NCBI GenBank assembly: GCA_022794035.1
Contig: JAAWDX010000003.1
Location: 62,001 to 126,000 of the forward strand
Origin: Lachnospiraceae bacterium
GTDB taxonomy: Bacteria; Bacillota; Clostridia; Lachnospirales; Bianqueaceae
Direction: 5' to 3'
DNA: 64,000 nucleotides
How positions within the stretch are numbered: the first letter of the stretch is position 1; every line of letters begins with the position of its first letter. Below, piece after piece: positions 18,445-26,124 of the stretch. The position numbers and the translations under genes are program-made. Below the pieces are notes generated by a model, which was not told where the DNA came from, did no database searches, and saw only the letters and a program-made list of their open reading frames with translations.

Positions 18445-19956
18445 ATGAGAAAATTAGTGATTGGCCTGTTGATGCTAAGCCTGCTGCTGGGATGCCAAAA
18501 AACGCAGACATCGCGGCGGACAGTAGAGGATTCCGTAGAAAAGCTGGATATTTATATTTTGGGTGATGCAACTACAGAGCATATTGTGTCAGAGAATAAA
18601 ACGAATGTATTTTATACAACGCTGATGCGCATAGGGGAGTATTGTTCGGCGGCATGCTATGGAGAGCAGGGCTTTCTTTTCTATGATGTTTTTCGGCAAT
18701 ACGAGGAGCAAACGGGCATACAGCTGGAGCTGCATTGGTACCGCTATCCGGATGAGCTAGAGAGTGCGCTTGCAAGTGCGGGGAAAAATGAACTGCCGGA
18801 TTTGATCATTACTAATTATACATCGACGGCAGATTTCTATCGGTATATGAAGCAGGGGATTTTTTGCGATTTAACGCCCTATACAGAAGAGGAGGAGCTG
18901 TATACACAGCAGAAATATTATAATCCGGTGCTGGAGGCAGGGCGTTTAGAAGGAAAGCAGTATATCCTGCCAATCATTTTTAACATCGATACTGTGATGG
19001 GAAATGCAGATAACTGGCAGAGACTGGGTCTTCGCTTTGAAAGCATACAAACGCATGAGGAATTTATGAATCTTTTGCTGCAAGCGCAGCAGGAAAAACA
19101 ACTGCCGGAAACGGCGGGGCAGTTCCTGACGGAAATTGCGCTGTATACGCCGTACGTGCTATATGATAGTGCGGGAGAAACATGGATTGATTATGAGACA
19201 GGCGAGGTGCATCTGGATCAGTCTCAATTTGTCCAGATGGCGGAATTCTACCGCAATTTTCTGCTGGAGCAATTTGATGAAGTAAAAAGCGGTGAAAAAT
19301 TGTCATGGGCCAAAACGCGGCATCTGGAGGTCATGCAGATGATTGCAGGACATACGGAAGACTATCTGGACGATAAGGGATGTATTGTAGAGGGCGGCGG
19401 CGCCTTTCAAAGTGCACTGCATAGCGCGGCAGCACAGGCGTGGTATTATGAAAGTCGTTATCAGGATATGGGGAGAACCTTTGCGGTAGAGGCCATACCG
19501 GGAAAAGATCAAGGCGTAACAGCGCATGTATCCTACTTTGGAGGAGTATTGAGTACAAGCGAATATCCGCGGGCTGCATATGATTTTTTGCGGTATTTGA
19601 TGGACGCAGAATTCTTTTGCGGATTTGGTCTGTCTGTCAACAAGGATAACACAGCCAACATGTTGAAGGAATTAACAGAGCTCGAATATGAGCTGCGGTA
19701 CGGTTTGCAGGCTGTGAAGGAGGATGGAACGCCTTATAAGAGTGATGATGATTATACAGTGCATCCGATGTCAGAGCAGACAAAGGAAAAGCTAGAAGCA
19801 ATGCTGGAGAGAATCAGCAGCGTATCTCTGCCGGACTGGCCGGTGTATGAAATTCTTTGGAAGCAGCTGGAGAGCTATGGAAAAGGGGAGATATCTGTAG
19901 AAGCAGCGTATGAAGCCGCCTGTCAACAGCTCGAGGAGTATCTAAAGCTTATCTGA
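18445..19956 (+). CDS. Solute-binding-protein-like lipoprotein, family B copy 2
   Basis: A 503-residue lipoprotein, lipobox LLGC (Cys17), with GAAGGAGGATAG before the ATG. It follows the family B gene at 13352 along its whole length (for example PDLIITNYTSTADFYRYMKQG and YILPIIFNIDTVMG), but uses many more G/C-ending codons such as CTG and GCG. Shared blocks EGGGAFQSALHSAAAQAWYYESRYQDMG and the C-terminal VSLPDWPVYEIL are family landmarks. It is the last gene of the cluster; no clear terminator follows. Function beyond a surface binding protein is not evident. Confidence 0.87.
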   Translation: MRKLVIGLLMLSLLLGCQKTQTSRRTVEDSVEKLDIYILGDATTEHIVSENKTNVFYTTLMRIGEYCSAACYGEQGFLFYDVFRQYEEQTGIQLELHWYRYPDELESALASAGKNELPDLIITNYTSTADFYRYMKQGIFCDLTPYTEEEELYTQQKYYNPVLEAGRLEGKQYILPIIFNIDTVMGNADNWQRLGLRFESIQTHEEFMNLLLQAQQEKQLPETAGQFLTEIALYTPYVLYDSAGETWIDYETGEVHLDQSQFVQMAEFYRNFLLEQFDEVKSGEKLSWAKTRHLEVMQMIAGHTEDYLDDKGCIVEGGGAFQSALHSAAAQAWYYESRYQDMGRTFAVEAIPGKDQGVTAHVSYFGGVLSTSEYPRAAYDFLRYLMDAEFFCGFGLSVNKDNTANMLKELTELEYELRYGLQAVKEDGTPYKSDDDYTVHPMSEQTKEKLEAMLERISSVSLPDWPVYEILWKQLESYGKGEISVEAAYEAACQQLEEYLKLI

Positions 19957-20017
19957 TGCCAAATGGGAAAAAACAGTTTAGAATCAAACTTTCCTAGAAA
20001 AGAAGCATCAGACATGC

Positions 20018-20023
20018 TATACT
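20018..20023 (+). promoter_or_regulatory. Extended -10 promoter before a very short reading frame
   Basis: TGCTATACT, an extended -10 element (TATACT at 20018-20023), with no good -35. It lies about 45 bases before the ATG at 20069. Confidence 0.4.
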
Positions 20024-20068
20024 ATCTATATTAAACTAAGGAATCGAAACTAAAAAGGAGGAGCTCTC

Positions 20069-20146
20069 ATGACGTTTGATCAGACTATTGTTAAGGGCCA
20101 TGCAAAGTTTAAGGTATTATACCGGCTTTGTATGGCGCAGCAATGA
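20069..20146 (+). CDS. Possible 25-residue peptide or gene remnant
   Basis: ATG preceded by AAAAAGGAGGAG at ideal distance, then 25 codons (MTFDQTIVKGHAKFKVLYRL...) and TGA. The ribosome site is among the best in the window and an extended -10 lies upstream, but the frame is too short to be sure. It may be a real small protein, or the 5' end of a gene whose rest was lost; the bases that follow to 20232 hold no continuation in another frame that I recognise. Confidence 0.35.
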   Translation: MTFDQTIVKGHAKFKVLYRLCMAQQ

Positions 20147-20232
20147 AATTATGAATTAAAGGCCATAGCACGACTATGATATTTTAAGCTTTGCTTCTTA
20201 ATGTGACGGAAGAATCAGAGAGGAGCAAACCG

Positions 20233-20499
20233 ATGAAATATATCAATGCGGAAACAATTTTACCAAAGGATCTCATTCAGAGGATCCAAACCTTTGTAGC
20301 CGGCGGCTATGTATATATCCCGGCGCCCGAACAGAAAAAGGCGTGGGGCACCAACACCGGCATCCGAAGGGAGCTGCAGGAGCGTAATGAAGAGATTCGC
20401 AGCCAATATGAGCGCGGACAGCAGATTCGAGAGCTTTCCCAGCAATATTGCCTGTGCGAATCCAGCATTTATAAAATCATCCGCGGAAAATCAGATTAG
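20233..20499 (+). CDS. CD3324-family small helix-turn-helix protein
   Basis: An 88-residue protein recognised as the clostridial CD3324 type, related to Mor-like HTH proteins: MKYINAETILPKDLIQRIQ, then FVAGGYVYIPAPEQ, a W-G-x-N-T-G-x-R motif, and a C-terminal HTH (IRELSQQYCLCESSIYKII). The start at 20233 follows AGAGAGGAG; an in-frame start at 20191 has no ribosome site. The family is usually a stand-alone gene and probably a DNA-binding regulator; its target is not known. A terminator follows directly. Confidence 0.82.
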   Translation: MKYINAETILPKDLIQRIQTFVAGGYVYIPAPEQKKAWGTNTGIRRELQERNEEIRSQYERGQQIRELSQQYCLCESSIYKIIRGKSD

Positions 20500-20503
20500 A
20501 TTT

Positions 20504-20556
20504 GAAATCGCCATAGCTTGCCGTAAAACAGACGGAGGCCATGGCGATTTGTTTTT
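20504..20556 (+). terminator. Terminator after the CD3324-type gene
   Basis: AAATCGCCAT (20504-20513) pairs with ATGGCGATTT (20541-20550), with an inner GCCGT/ACGG stem, followed by GTTTTT. Confidence 0.75.
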
Positions 20557-20606
20557 GGAAAAATAGAGCCAGAAATGAGAATTCCCGTGAAGAAGAGAGG
20601 AAAGTC

Positions 20607-20615
20607 TGCTATACT
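20607..20615 (+). promoter_or_regulatory. Extended -10 promoter of the ABC-F gene
   Basis: TGCTATACT (TATACT at 20610-20615) 22 bases before the ATG at 20637; no convincing -35. The leader would be very short. Confidence 0.5.
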
Positions 20616-20636
20616 CATTGTGAAAGGAAATAAGGT

Positions 20637-22175
20637 ATGAGTATTTTAGAGATTGAACATTTAAGCCATGAATATGGCGATCACATATTATATCAAGATG
20701 CCGCGCTGCGCCTCAATGCTGGTGAGCACATGGGCATCACAGGCATGAACGGAGCCGGCAAAAGCACGCTGTTTAGGATCATTATGGGAATGGTCGTGCC
20801 CGATGAGGGACGGATCTGGATCTCACCGCGCCACAGCATCGGATATCTCGATCAATATGCGGAAATAGACCGGGAAAGCAGCATCCGAGCCTATCTGCTG
20901 AGCGCGCATGCCGAGCTTTTTAAGCAGGAGCAGCAGATGCTCAGCCTCTACGAGCGGGGCGGACAGGATCCGCGGCAGCTGCAAAAAGCAGCACGCATCC
21001 AGGAGCATCTGGAGCAGGAAGGCTTTTATGAAATTGAGTATCAAATGGAACGGGTAGCCGGCGGCCTCGGCCTAAAGGAAATCGGCAGCGACGGACTGGA
21101 AACGCCTATTGAAAACCTGAGCGGTGGCCAGCGGGCCAAGGTCATCCTAGCCAAGCTGCTGCTAGAGGCCCCCGATATTCTGCTCATGGACGAGCCCACC
21201 AACTTTTTAGACGCAGCGCAGGTCGAGTGGCTGGTCAGCTTCTTGCAGCAATACGTCGGCGCGTTCATGGTCATTTCACATCAGCATGACTTTCTGGAGC
21301 GCATCACCACCTGTATCAGCGATCTCGAATTCAACAAGGTCACGACCTATCGCGGGAGCTTTTCTGCCGCCATGCGGCAAAAGGAATTTAAGCGTGAGGA
21401 GCAGCTGAGGCTGTATCATAGTCAGCAGAGGGAGATTCATAAGCTGGAGGATTACATTGCCCGCAACAAGGTGCGGGCTTCGACGGCGGCTATGGCGAGG
21501 AGCCGTGAGAAGGCGCTGGCGCGGATTGAGCGTATCTCTGCGCCGCAGCATCTGGCGGAGCCGCAGTTTGTGTTTCCGCAGATTGTATTGTCGGAGCAGG
21601 TGATTTTGGAGGCGGAAGAGCTGCAGATTGGATACGACCGGGTGCTTCTGCCGCCGATTACGTTTAAGATGCATACGGCTGATAAGCTGGTGATCCGCGG
21701 CTTTAACGGCGTGGGCAAGACGACCCTCTTGAAGACGCTGATGGGGCAGCTGCCGAAGCTGGGCGGTGCGTTTTATCTGTCGCATCGGGGTACAATTTCT
21801 TATTATGAGCAGGACCTTGCGTGGGACGACCCGCAAGCTACGCCGCTTGCCTATTTGGCGGCCGTGTATCCGAAGCTGCAGCCGAAGGAGCTTCGCGGGG
21901 CGCTGTCGCGCTGCGGCGTGAAGCAGGATCATATGGTGCAGGCGCTGGGGACGCTGAGCGGCGGAGAGCAGTCGAAGGTAAAGCTGGCGCAGCTGAGCCT
22001 TAAAAAAAGTCATTTATTGATTTTGGATGAGCCGACCAATCATTTGGACCAGAATGCCAAGCGGGCGCTGGTGCGGGCGATTCAGGCCTATGAGGGCGCG
22101 GTGATCATGGTTTCGCATGAGGATCGGTTTTATGAGGAAATCACAGATCGAATTATTGAGCTTGGAGGAATGTAA
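20637..22175 (+). CDS. ABC-F family ATPase (ribosome-associated type)
   Basis: A 512-residue soluble protein with two ABC ATPase domains and no membrane part, the mark of ABC-F proteins that act on the ribosome as translation factors or antibiotic-protection proteins. Domain 1: Walker A GMNGAGKS (36-43), signature LSGGQ (161-165), Walker B LLMDEPTN. Linker of about 80 residues, charged and helical (residues 240-320). Domain 2: GFNGVGKT (355-362), LSGGE (440-444), LLILDEPTNHLD. It resembles the Uup/YdiF/Vga-like range; I cannot tell a housekeeping factor from a resistance protein. Starts with AAAGGAAATAAGGT upstream and stands alone. Confidence 0.9.
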   Translation: MSILEIEHLSHEYGDHILYQDAALRLNAGEHMGITGMNGAGKSTLFRIIMGMVVPDEGRIWISPRHSIGYLDQYAEIDRESSIRAYLLSAHAELFKQEQQMLSLYERGGQDPRQLQKAARIQEHLEQEGFYEIEYQMERVAGGLGLKEIGSDGLETPIENLSGGQRAKVILAKLLLEAPDILLMDEPTNFLDAAQVEWLVSFLQQYVGAFMVISHQHDFLERITTCISDLEFNKVTTYRGSFSAAMRQKEFKREEQLRLYHSQQREIHKLEDYIARNKVRASTAAMARSREKALARIERISAPQHLAEPQFVFPQIVLSEQVILEAEELQIGYDRVLLPPITFKMHTADKLVIRGFNGVGKTTLLKTLMGQLPKLGGAFYLSHRGTISYYEQDLAWDDPQATPLAYLAAVYPKLQPKELRGALSRCGVKQDHMVQALGTLSGGEQSKVKLAQLSLKKSHLLILDEPTNHLDQNAKRALVRAIQAYEGAVIMVSHEDRFYEEITDRIIELGGM

Positions 22176-22309
22176 GGTGAAGAGTGTAGTACAGAAAAAT
22201 AAACAGGACTGGCTATGGTCAGGACGATGTGACTGAGTGTTTTCTACTGGGGCTGGCTGAAAATTAAAAAATGGTGGAAGGATTTCTACCACATATGGAG
22301 CACTGATGA

Positions 22310-22344
22310 GAGATGGCGGAAATTTTCCGCCATCTCTTGTTTTA
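22310..22344 (+). terminator. Rho-independent terminator after the ABC-F gene
   Basis: A perfect 12-bp stem (GAGATGGCGGAA / TTCCGCCATCTC) with a short loop, then TTGTTTT. It lies about 135 bases beyond the ABC-F stop. Confidence 0.85.
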
Positions 22345-22356
22345 GGAGACTTGCCT

Positions 22357-22704
22357 AACGGAGAGATTTTCGCTATTTTATAAGCGTTCCGCTATACACG
22401 GTGGAAAAAGTTCAGCTATATGGCCGAGTTCCGCCAGTGGCGACTGAAGCGGCAAGATGGCCAGTTAGCGCGCGAAAAAATAGAGAAATTAACGGGCTCC
22501 GAGGGGCTATAGGCACGTTAAGTGACTAGGAAAAAGTAGATTTTAACGGGTCAAATCGATAGATTTGCCCGTTGAATAGGCTATGTCGTGCTAAAATAAC
22601 GGAGAAAATGGCGGATTAGATACGTTAAAAGCAGTGGGATACACAGGTAGCAACGTTGAAAAAAGGGAAAAGAGTAGTTAATTTTCGGCATAAGCCAGAT
22701 GGGC
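22357..22704. repeat. Degenerate array of AACG...CGTT units with a period near 54 bases
   Basis: Units bounded by AACG and CGTT lie at 22357-22388 (32 bases), 22491-22519, 22545-22573 and 22598-22626 (29 bases each); a weaker one starts at 22652. Unit starts from 22491 on are 54, 53 and 54 bases apart. The unit at 22545 is a good hairpin (AACGGG and CAAATC pair with GATTTG and CCCGTT). The two windows before 22491 keep AGTT at the phase of CGTT. Interior sequences differ between units. Confidence 0.5.
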
Positions 22705-22750
22705 AACTGTGTACTGTTAAAACGGCTGTTCACAGATCGGGAATCCGCCA

Positions 22751-22779
22751 TTGACACTTCCAAACGCGAGCCGTATAAT
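22751..22779 (+). promoter_or_regulatory. Consensus promoter of the DUF4838-rhaB operon
   Basis: Perfect TTGACA (22751-22756), 17-base spacer, perfect TATAAT (22774-22779); start codon 35 bases downstream. Such a perfect match suggests high basal expression or control by a repressor. Confidence 0.92.
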
Positions 22780-22813
22780 GGGCATAAATACAAGCATAAA
22801 CGGGAGGAAGCCA

Positions 22814-24694
22814 ATGAATATCGAGATCACGACACAGGCGCGGCCGGTCGAGATGGCCGCGGCGGAGCTGAAGAGCTATTTGGGCCGCATGGGATCAGAG
22901 GAAATACTGCCAAGCACATGGCGAATAGGCATAGAAGACCTAACGCCCTATGGCATTACTGATCTGCCGGATGCAAAGCTGGATGACGCTTACTATATTG
23001 AGGTGGATGAAAAGGGAGCCTGCATTTTCGGCAGCAATGCGCGCAGCGTGCTGCTGGGCGTGTATCGCTACCTCACGGAGATCGGCTGCCGCTTCCTGCG
23101 GCCGGGCGCCGAATATGAGATCGTGCCCCAAAAGCAGCGCGCCGAAGAGTTTTTCGCGCACTGCGCGCATAAAGCCAGTCTGCGGCACAGAGGCGCATGC
23201 ATCGAAGGGGCTACCTCTGTCGAAAATATTCTGGATTTTATTGATTGGTCGCCCAAGATCGGGTTCAACAGCTTTTTCCTGCAGTTTAAATATCCGCATC
23301 AGTTTTTGCAGCGCTGGTATGATCATGTGCGGAGTCCCAAGCTTGCGCCGCAGCGCTGGAGCATGGAGCAGTCGATCGCGGTGGATGCGGTGCTGAGCGA
23401 TGCCATGGAGCAGCGCGGCATTTTGCAGCACCGCGTGGGGCATGGCTGGACAGGCGAGGCGCTGGGCTATACGGCCACGGGCTGGGAGACCGACGACACG
23501 CAGCTGCCGCCGGAGAAGATGGCGCTGCTGGCTGAGATCGGCGGAAAGCGCGAGCTGTTTGGCGGCGTGCCGACCAATACCAATCTGTGCTATTCCAATC
23601 CGCAGGTGGTGGAGCTTTACAGCGAGAAAGTGCTGGCGTATGTGCGCGAGCATCCGGAAGCGGACTATCTGCATCTGTGGCTGGCGGACATGTTCAACAA
23701 TGCCTGTGAATGCGAGCAGTGCAGGAAAAAGATCCTCACCGATCATTATATCCATATGATGAATGTGGTGGACGAAAAGCTGACACGCGAAGGGTTTGAT
23801 ACCAAGCTGGTTTTCCTCCTTTATCAGGAGCTTTTGTGGGCGCCCGAGACCGAGACGCTGCATAATCCCGATCGCTTTGTGCTCATGTTCGCGCCGATCA
23901 CGCGCACCTTCATGAAATCCTATCAACAGGCCGGTGAGCTGCCGCCTGCGCCTCCCTATGTGCTCAACCATATCAAAATGCCGCGCAGCATGGAGGATAA
24001 TCTCACCATGCTGAAGGGATGGCAGGAAAAGGTTTCATGCGACAGCTTTATTTACGATTATCATCTGGGCAAGGCCCATTACGGCGACCCCGGCTATGTC
24101 CGTCTGTCGCGGATTATCAGCGAGGACCTTAAAGCACACAAAGGCCTCGGCATGAACGGCATCAATAGCTGTCAGGAGCTGCGGGCCTTTCTGCCCAATG
24201 CGCTGCCCAACTATGTGATGGGACAGACCAGCATGGATACCAGCCTTGCCTTTGACGAGATCGCTTCCGATTATTATCAGAGCGCCTATGGCGCAAAGGG
24301 ATCGCAGGTCTTCGCCTATCTGGAGCAGCTCTCTGATTTATATGATATTGATTACTTTGTCGGTTACCGCGAGGCGCAAAGCGCCGACATGAAGGAGCGG
24401 TTTGAAAAGGTGCTGACGCTGACAAAGGCATTTGCGCCGGTGATAGAGGAAACGCTGGCAGGCGAGCTTGCCCCGGTGAACAGGCGGTTTTGGCGGGAGC
24501 TTTCTTATCATAAGGACTATGTAGAGAAGCTAACTCATGCCATGCTCCTGCGCGCAGAGGGAAAAGATACGAAAGAGGCTTATCGAGAATTTACCGATCT
24601 GGTGCGCGAGAATGAGCCGGAATTCCAGAAATCGCTGGACGTATACCGCATAGTTGAGGTGACGCAGGTGTATACCCGGTTTAAGGAGGCGTAA
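22814..24694 (+). CDS. DUF4838-type protein, alpha-glucuronidase-like
   Basis: A 627-residue cytoplasmic protein (no signal peptide). The N-terminal domain (MNIEITTQARPVEMAAAELK, then YYIEVDEKGACIFGSNARSV and LLGVYRYLTEIGCRFLRPG) resembles the N-terminal fold of GH67/GH115-like enzymes, and the central part matches DUF4838, a TIM-barrel-like domain; a CECEQC motif near residue 300 may bind metal. I start at ATG 22814, after GGGAGGAAGCC; a frame start at 22751 falls in the promoter. rhaB begins 4 bases after the stop. It probably cleaves a sugar linkage on an imported glycoside, but substrate and catalytic residues are not known to me. Confidence 0.78.
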   Translation: MNIEITTQARPVEMAAAELKSYLGRMGSEEILPSTWRIGIEDLTPYGITDLPDAKLDDAYYIEVDEKGACIFGSNARSVLLGVYRYLTEIGCRFLRPGAEYEIVPQKQRAEEFFAHCAHKASLRHRGACIEGATSVENILDFIDWSPKIGFNSFFLQFKYPHQFLQRWYDHVRSPKLAPQRWSMEQSIAVDAVLSDAMEQRGILQHRVGHGWTGEALGYTATGWETDDTQLPPEKMALLAEIGGKRELFGGVPTNTNLCYSNPQVVELYSEKVLAYVREHPEADYLHLWLADMFNNACECEQCRKKILTDHYIHMMNVVDEKLTREGFDTKLVFLLYQELLWAPETETLHNPDRFVLMFAPITRTFMKSYQQAGELPPAPPYVLNHIKMPRSMEDNLTMLKGWQEKVSCDSFIYDYHLGKAHYGDPGYVRLSRIISEDLKAHKGLGMNGINSCQELRAFLPNALPNYVMGQTSMDTSLAFDEIASDYYQSAYGAKGSQVFAYLEQLSDLYDIDYFVGYREAQSADMKERFEKVLTLTKAFAPVIEETLAGELAPVNRRFWRELSYHKDYVEKLTHAMLLRAEGKDTKEAYREFTDLVRENEPEFQKSLDVYRIVEVTQVYTRFKEA

Positions 24695-24698
24695 GAGG

Positions 24699-26102
24699 AT
24701 GGGCGCAGAAAACAGAGCCTATCTGGCCTTTGATCTGGGGGCCTCCTCCGGGCGGCTGATGGCTGGAATGTACCAGAAGGAGAAGCTGACTCTTACAGAA
24801 CTCCATCGATTCTCCAATGCGCCGGTGCGCATGGGAGAGCGGCTGTACTGGGATCTGCCCTATCTGCTCAGCGAGATGAAAACAGGATTAAAAAAGGCGG
24901 CCGAGGCCGGACTGGAGGCGGCCTGCATCGGCATTGATACTTGGGGTGTTGATTACGGGTATCTGGCGGAGGACGGATCGCTGCTGGCCATGCCGTTTTG
25001 CTACCGGGATCCTAAAAATCAGTGGGCCATGGAAAGCTGGCCGGTGGATTTTAAAGAGATATATCAGCTGGCAGGATTGCAGAAGGTCAGCCTCAACACG
25101 GCTTATCAGCTTTATTATGATGTCACCAAGCGGCCGCAGCTCTTAAAGGCGGCTAAGAAGCTTTTATTTATGCCCGACCTTTTAGGATATTTTCTCACAG
25201 GCGAGATAGCCTGTGAATATACCGTGGCTTCTACCTCTATGCTGGTGGATGCGAAAACCAGAGACTGGTCAGATGAAATTTTAGCGCGCTTACCCTTCCC
25301 CAAAGCATTGCTGCCGGAAATCCGGATGCCGGGGCAGATCCTCGGCACACTGCTGCCAGAGGTGCAGCAGGAGACCGGACTGGGCGCGGTGCCGGTGGCG
25401 CTGGTAGGCAGCCACGACACAGCCTCTGCGCTGGCAGGCATCCCGTTTACCGGGGAAAAGCAGGCCTTTTTAAGCAGCGGTACATGGTCGCTCATGGGGC
25501 TGGAGCTAGAGGAGCCGCTTATCAATGAAGCGGCCTATGAAGAAAATTTTGCCAATGAGGGCAGCGTATGCCGGAAAATCAAATTTTTAAAAAATATCTG
25601 CGGCCTCTGGGTGCTGCAGCAGCTGAGAAAGGAATGGCATACCGATTTTCCAACCATGATCCAGGAGGCAGAGAAGGCGCTGGATGCCGGATTTATCATT
25701 GATCCTGACGCAGAGGAATTTACCGCGCCGATCAGTATGGAAAAGGCCGTGAAACAGCACTGCAAAGCACATGGACAGGGTGAGCCGCAGACGCGGGGAG
25801 AAATTGCCGCCGCCGTATACGAGGGCTTAACCGAAAAATATCGGCAGTGCATTCTTGCCATGGAGCATGCCACAGGGCAGGCGGTGCAGGCCATTCACAT
25901 GGTAGGCGGCGGAATTCAGGATGAGCTGCTCTGCCGACTGACAGCGCAAAAGACAGGGCGGCCTGTGATCACAGGTCCCATTGAGGCAGCTGCCTATGGC
26001 AATATTTTATTGCAGCAGATGGCGCTGGGAGAGCTGTCATCTCTTGAAGAGGGCAGACAGCAGATCGGCCGGGCCGTATCGCTGCGCCGCTATGAAGGAT
26101 AA
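24699..26102 (+). CDS. rhaB: Rhamnulokinase (FGGY kinase)
   Basis: A 467-residue FGGY sugar kinase that phosphorylates L-rhamnulose, giving rhamnulose 1-phosphate. Landmarks: YLAFDLGASSGRLM at the N terminus, IGIDTWGVDYGYL, FCYRDPKN, TAYQLYYD and GSHDTASALAGIP, which fit RhaB rather than xylulokinase or glycerol kinase; the C-terminal MVGGGIQDELLCRLTA is the adenine-binding part. It follows the DUF4838 gene by 4 bases. Neither rhamnose isomerase nor the aldolase is in this window, so either they lie elsewhere or this kinase acts on a related ketose. Confidence 0.88.
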   Translation: MGAENRAYLAFDLGASSGRLMAGMYQKEKLTLTELHRFSNAPVRMGERLYWDLPYLLSEMKTGLKKAAEAGLEAACIGIDTWGVDYGYLAEDGSLLAMPFCYRDPKNQWAMESWPVDFKEIYQLAGLQKVSLNTAYQLYYDVTKRPQLLKAAKKLLFMPDLLGYFLTGEIACEYTVASTSMLVDAKTRDWSDEILARLPFPKALLPEIRMPGQILGTLLPEVQQETGLGAVPVALVGSHDTASALAGIPFTGEKQAFLSSGTWSLMGLELEEPLINEAAYEENFANEGSVCRKIKFLKNICGLWVLQQLRKEWHTDFPTMIQEAEKALDAGFIIDPDAEEFTAPISMEKAVKQHCKAHGQGEPQTRGEIAAAVYEGLTEKYRQCILAMEHATGQAVQAIHMVGGGIQDELLCRLTAQKTGRPVITGPIEAAAYGNILLQQMALGELSSLEEGRQQIGRAVSLRRYEG

Positions 26103-26124
26103 AATAAAAGGAGAATATAAGAAA

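Larger units (their letters stand above)
22176..22813 (+). other. Long intergenic region: terminator, periodic array, promoter
   Basis: No gene seen in 638 bases. It holds a terminator (22310-22344), a degenerate array of units spaced about 54 bases (22357-22704) and the strong promoter at 22751-22779. Confidence 0.6.

Noticed and set aside
10287-19956. Bacteriocin or prophage lysis cluster explanation
   Set aside because: No immunity, transporter, holin or phage genes are present; the large proteins are lipoproteins of binding-protein type. The small secreted protein alone is not enough for this call.
22357-22704. CRISPR array or tRNA cluster
   Set aside because: Only four-base ends are shared, interiors are unrelated, and no cloverleaf with a T-loop sequence could be found.
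22751-22813. N-terminal extension of the DUF4838 protein starting at TTG 22751
   Set aside because: The region contains a perfect TTGACA-17-TATAAT promoter, and a good ribosome site serves the ATG at 22814.
22940-23971. 343-codon open frame on the minus strand
   Set aside because: It is the reverse of the DUF4838 gene, has no ribosome site and its protein is an unlikely mix rich in His, Arg and Gln. GC-rich codons in the real gene leave the opposite strand open.
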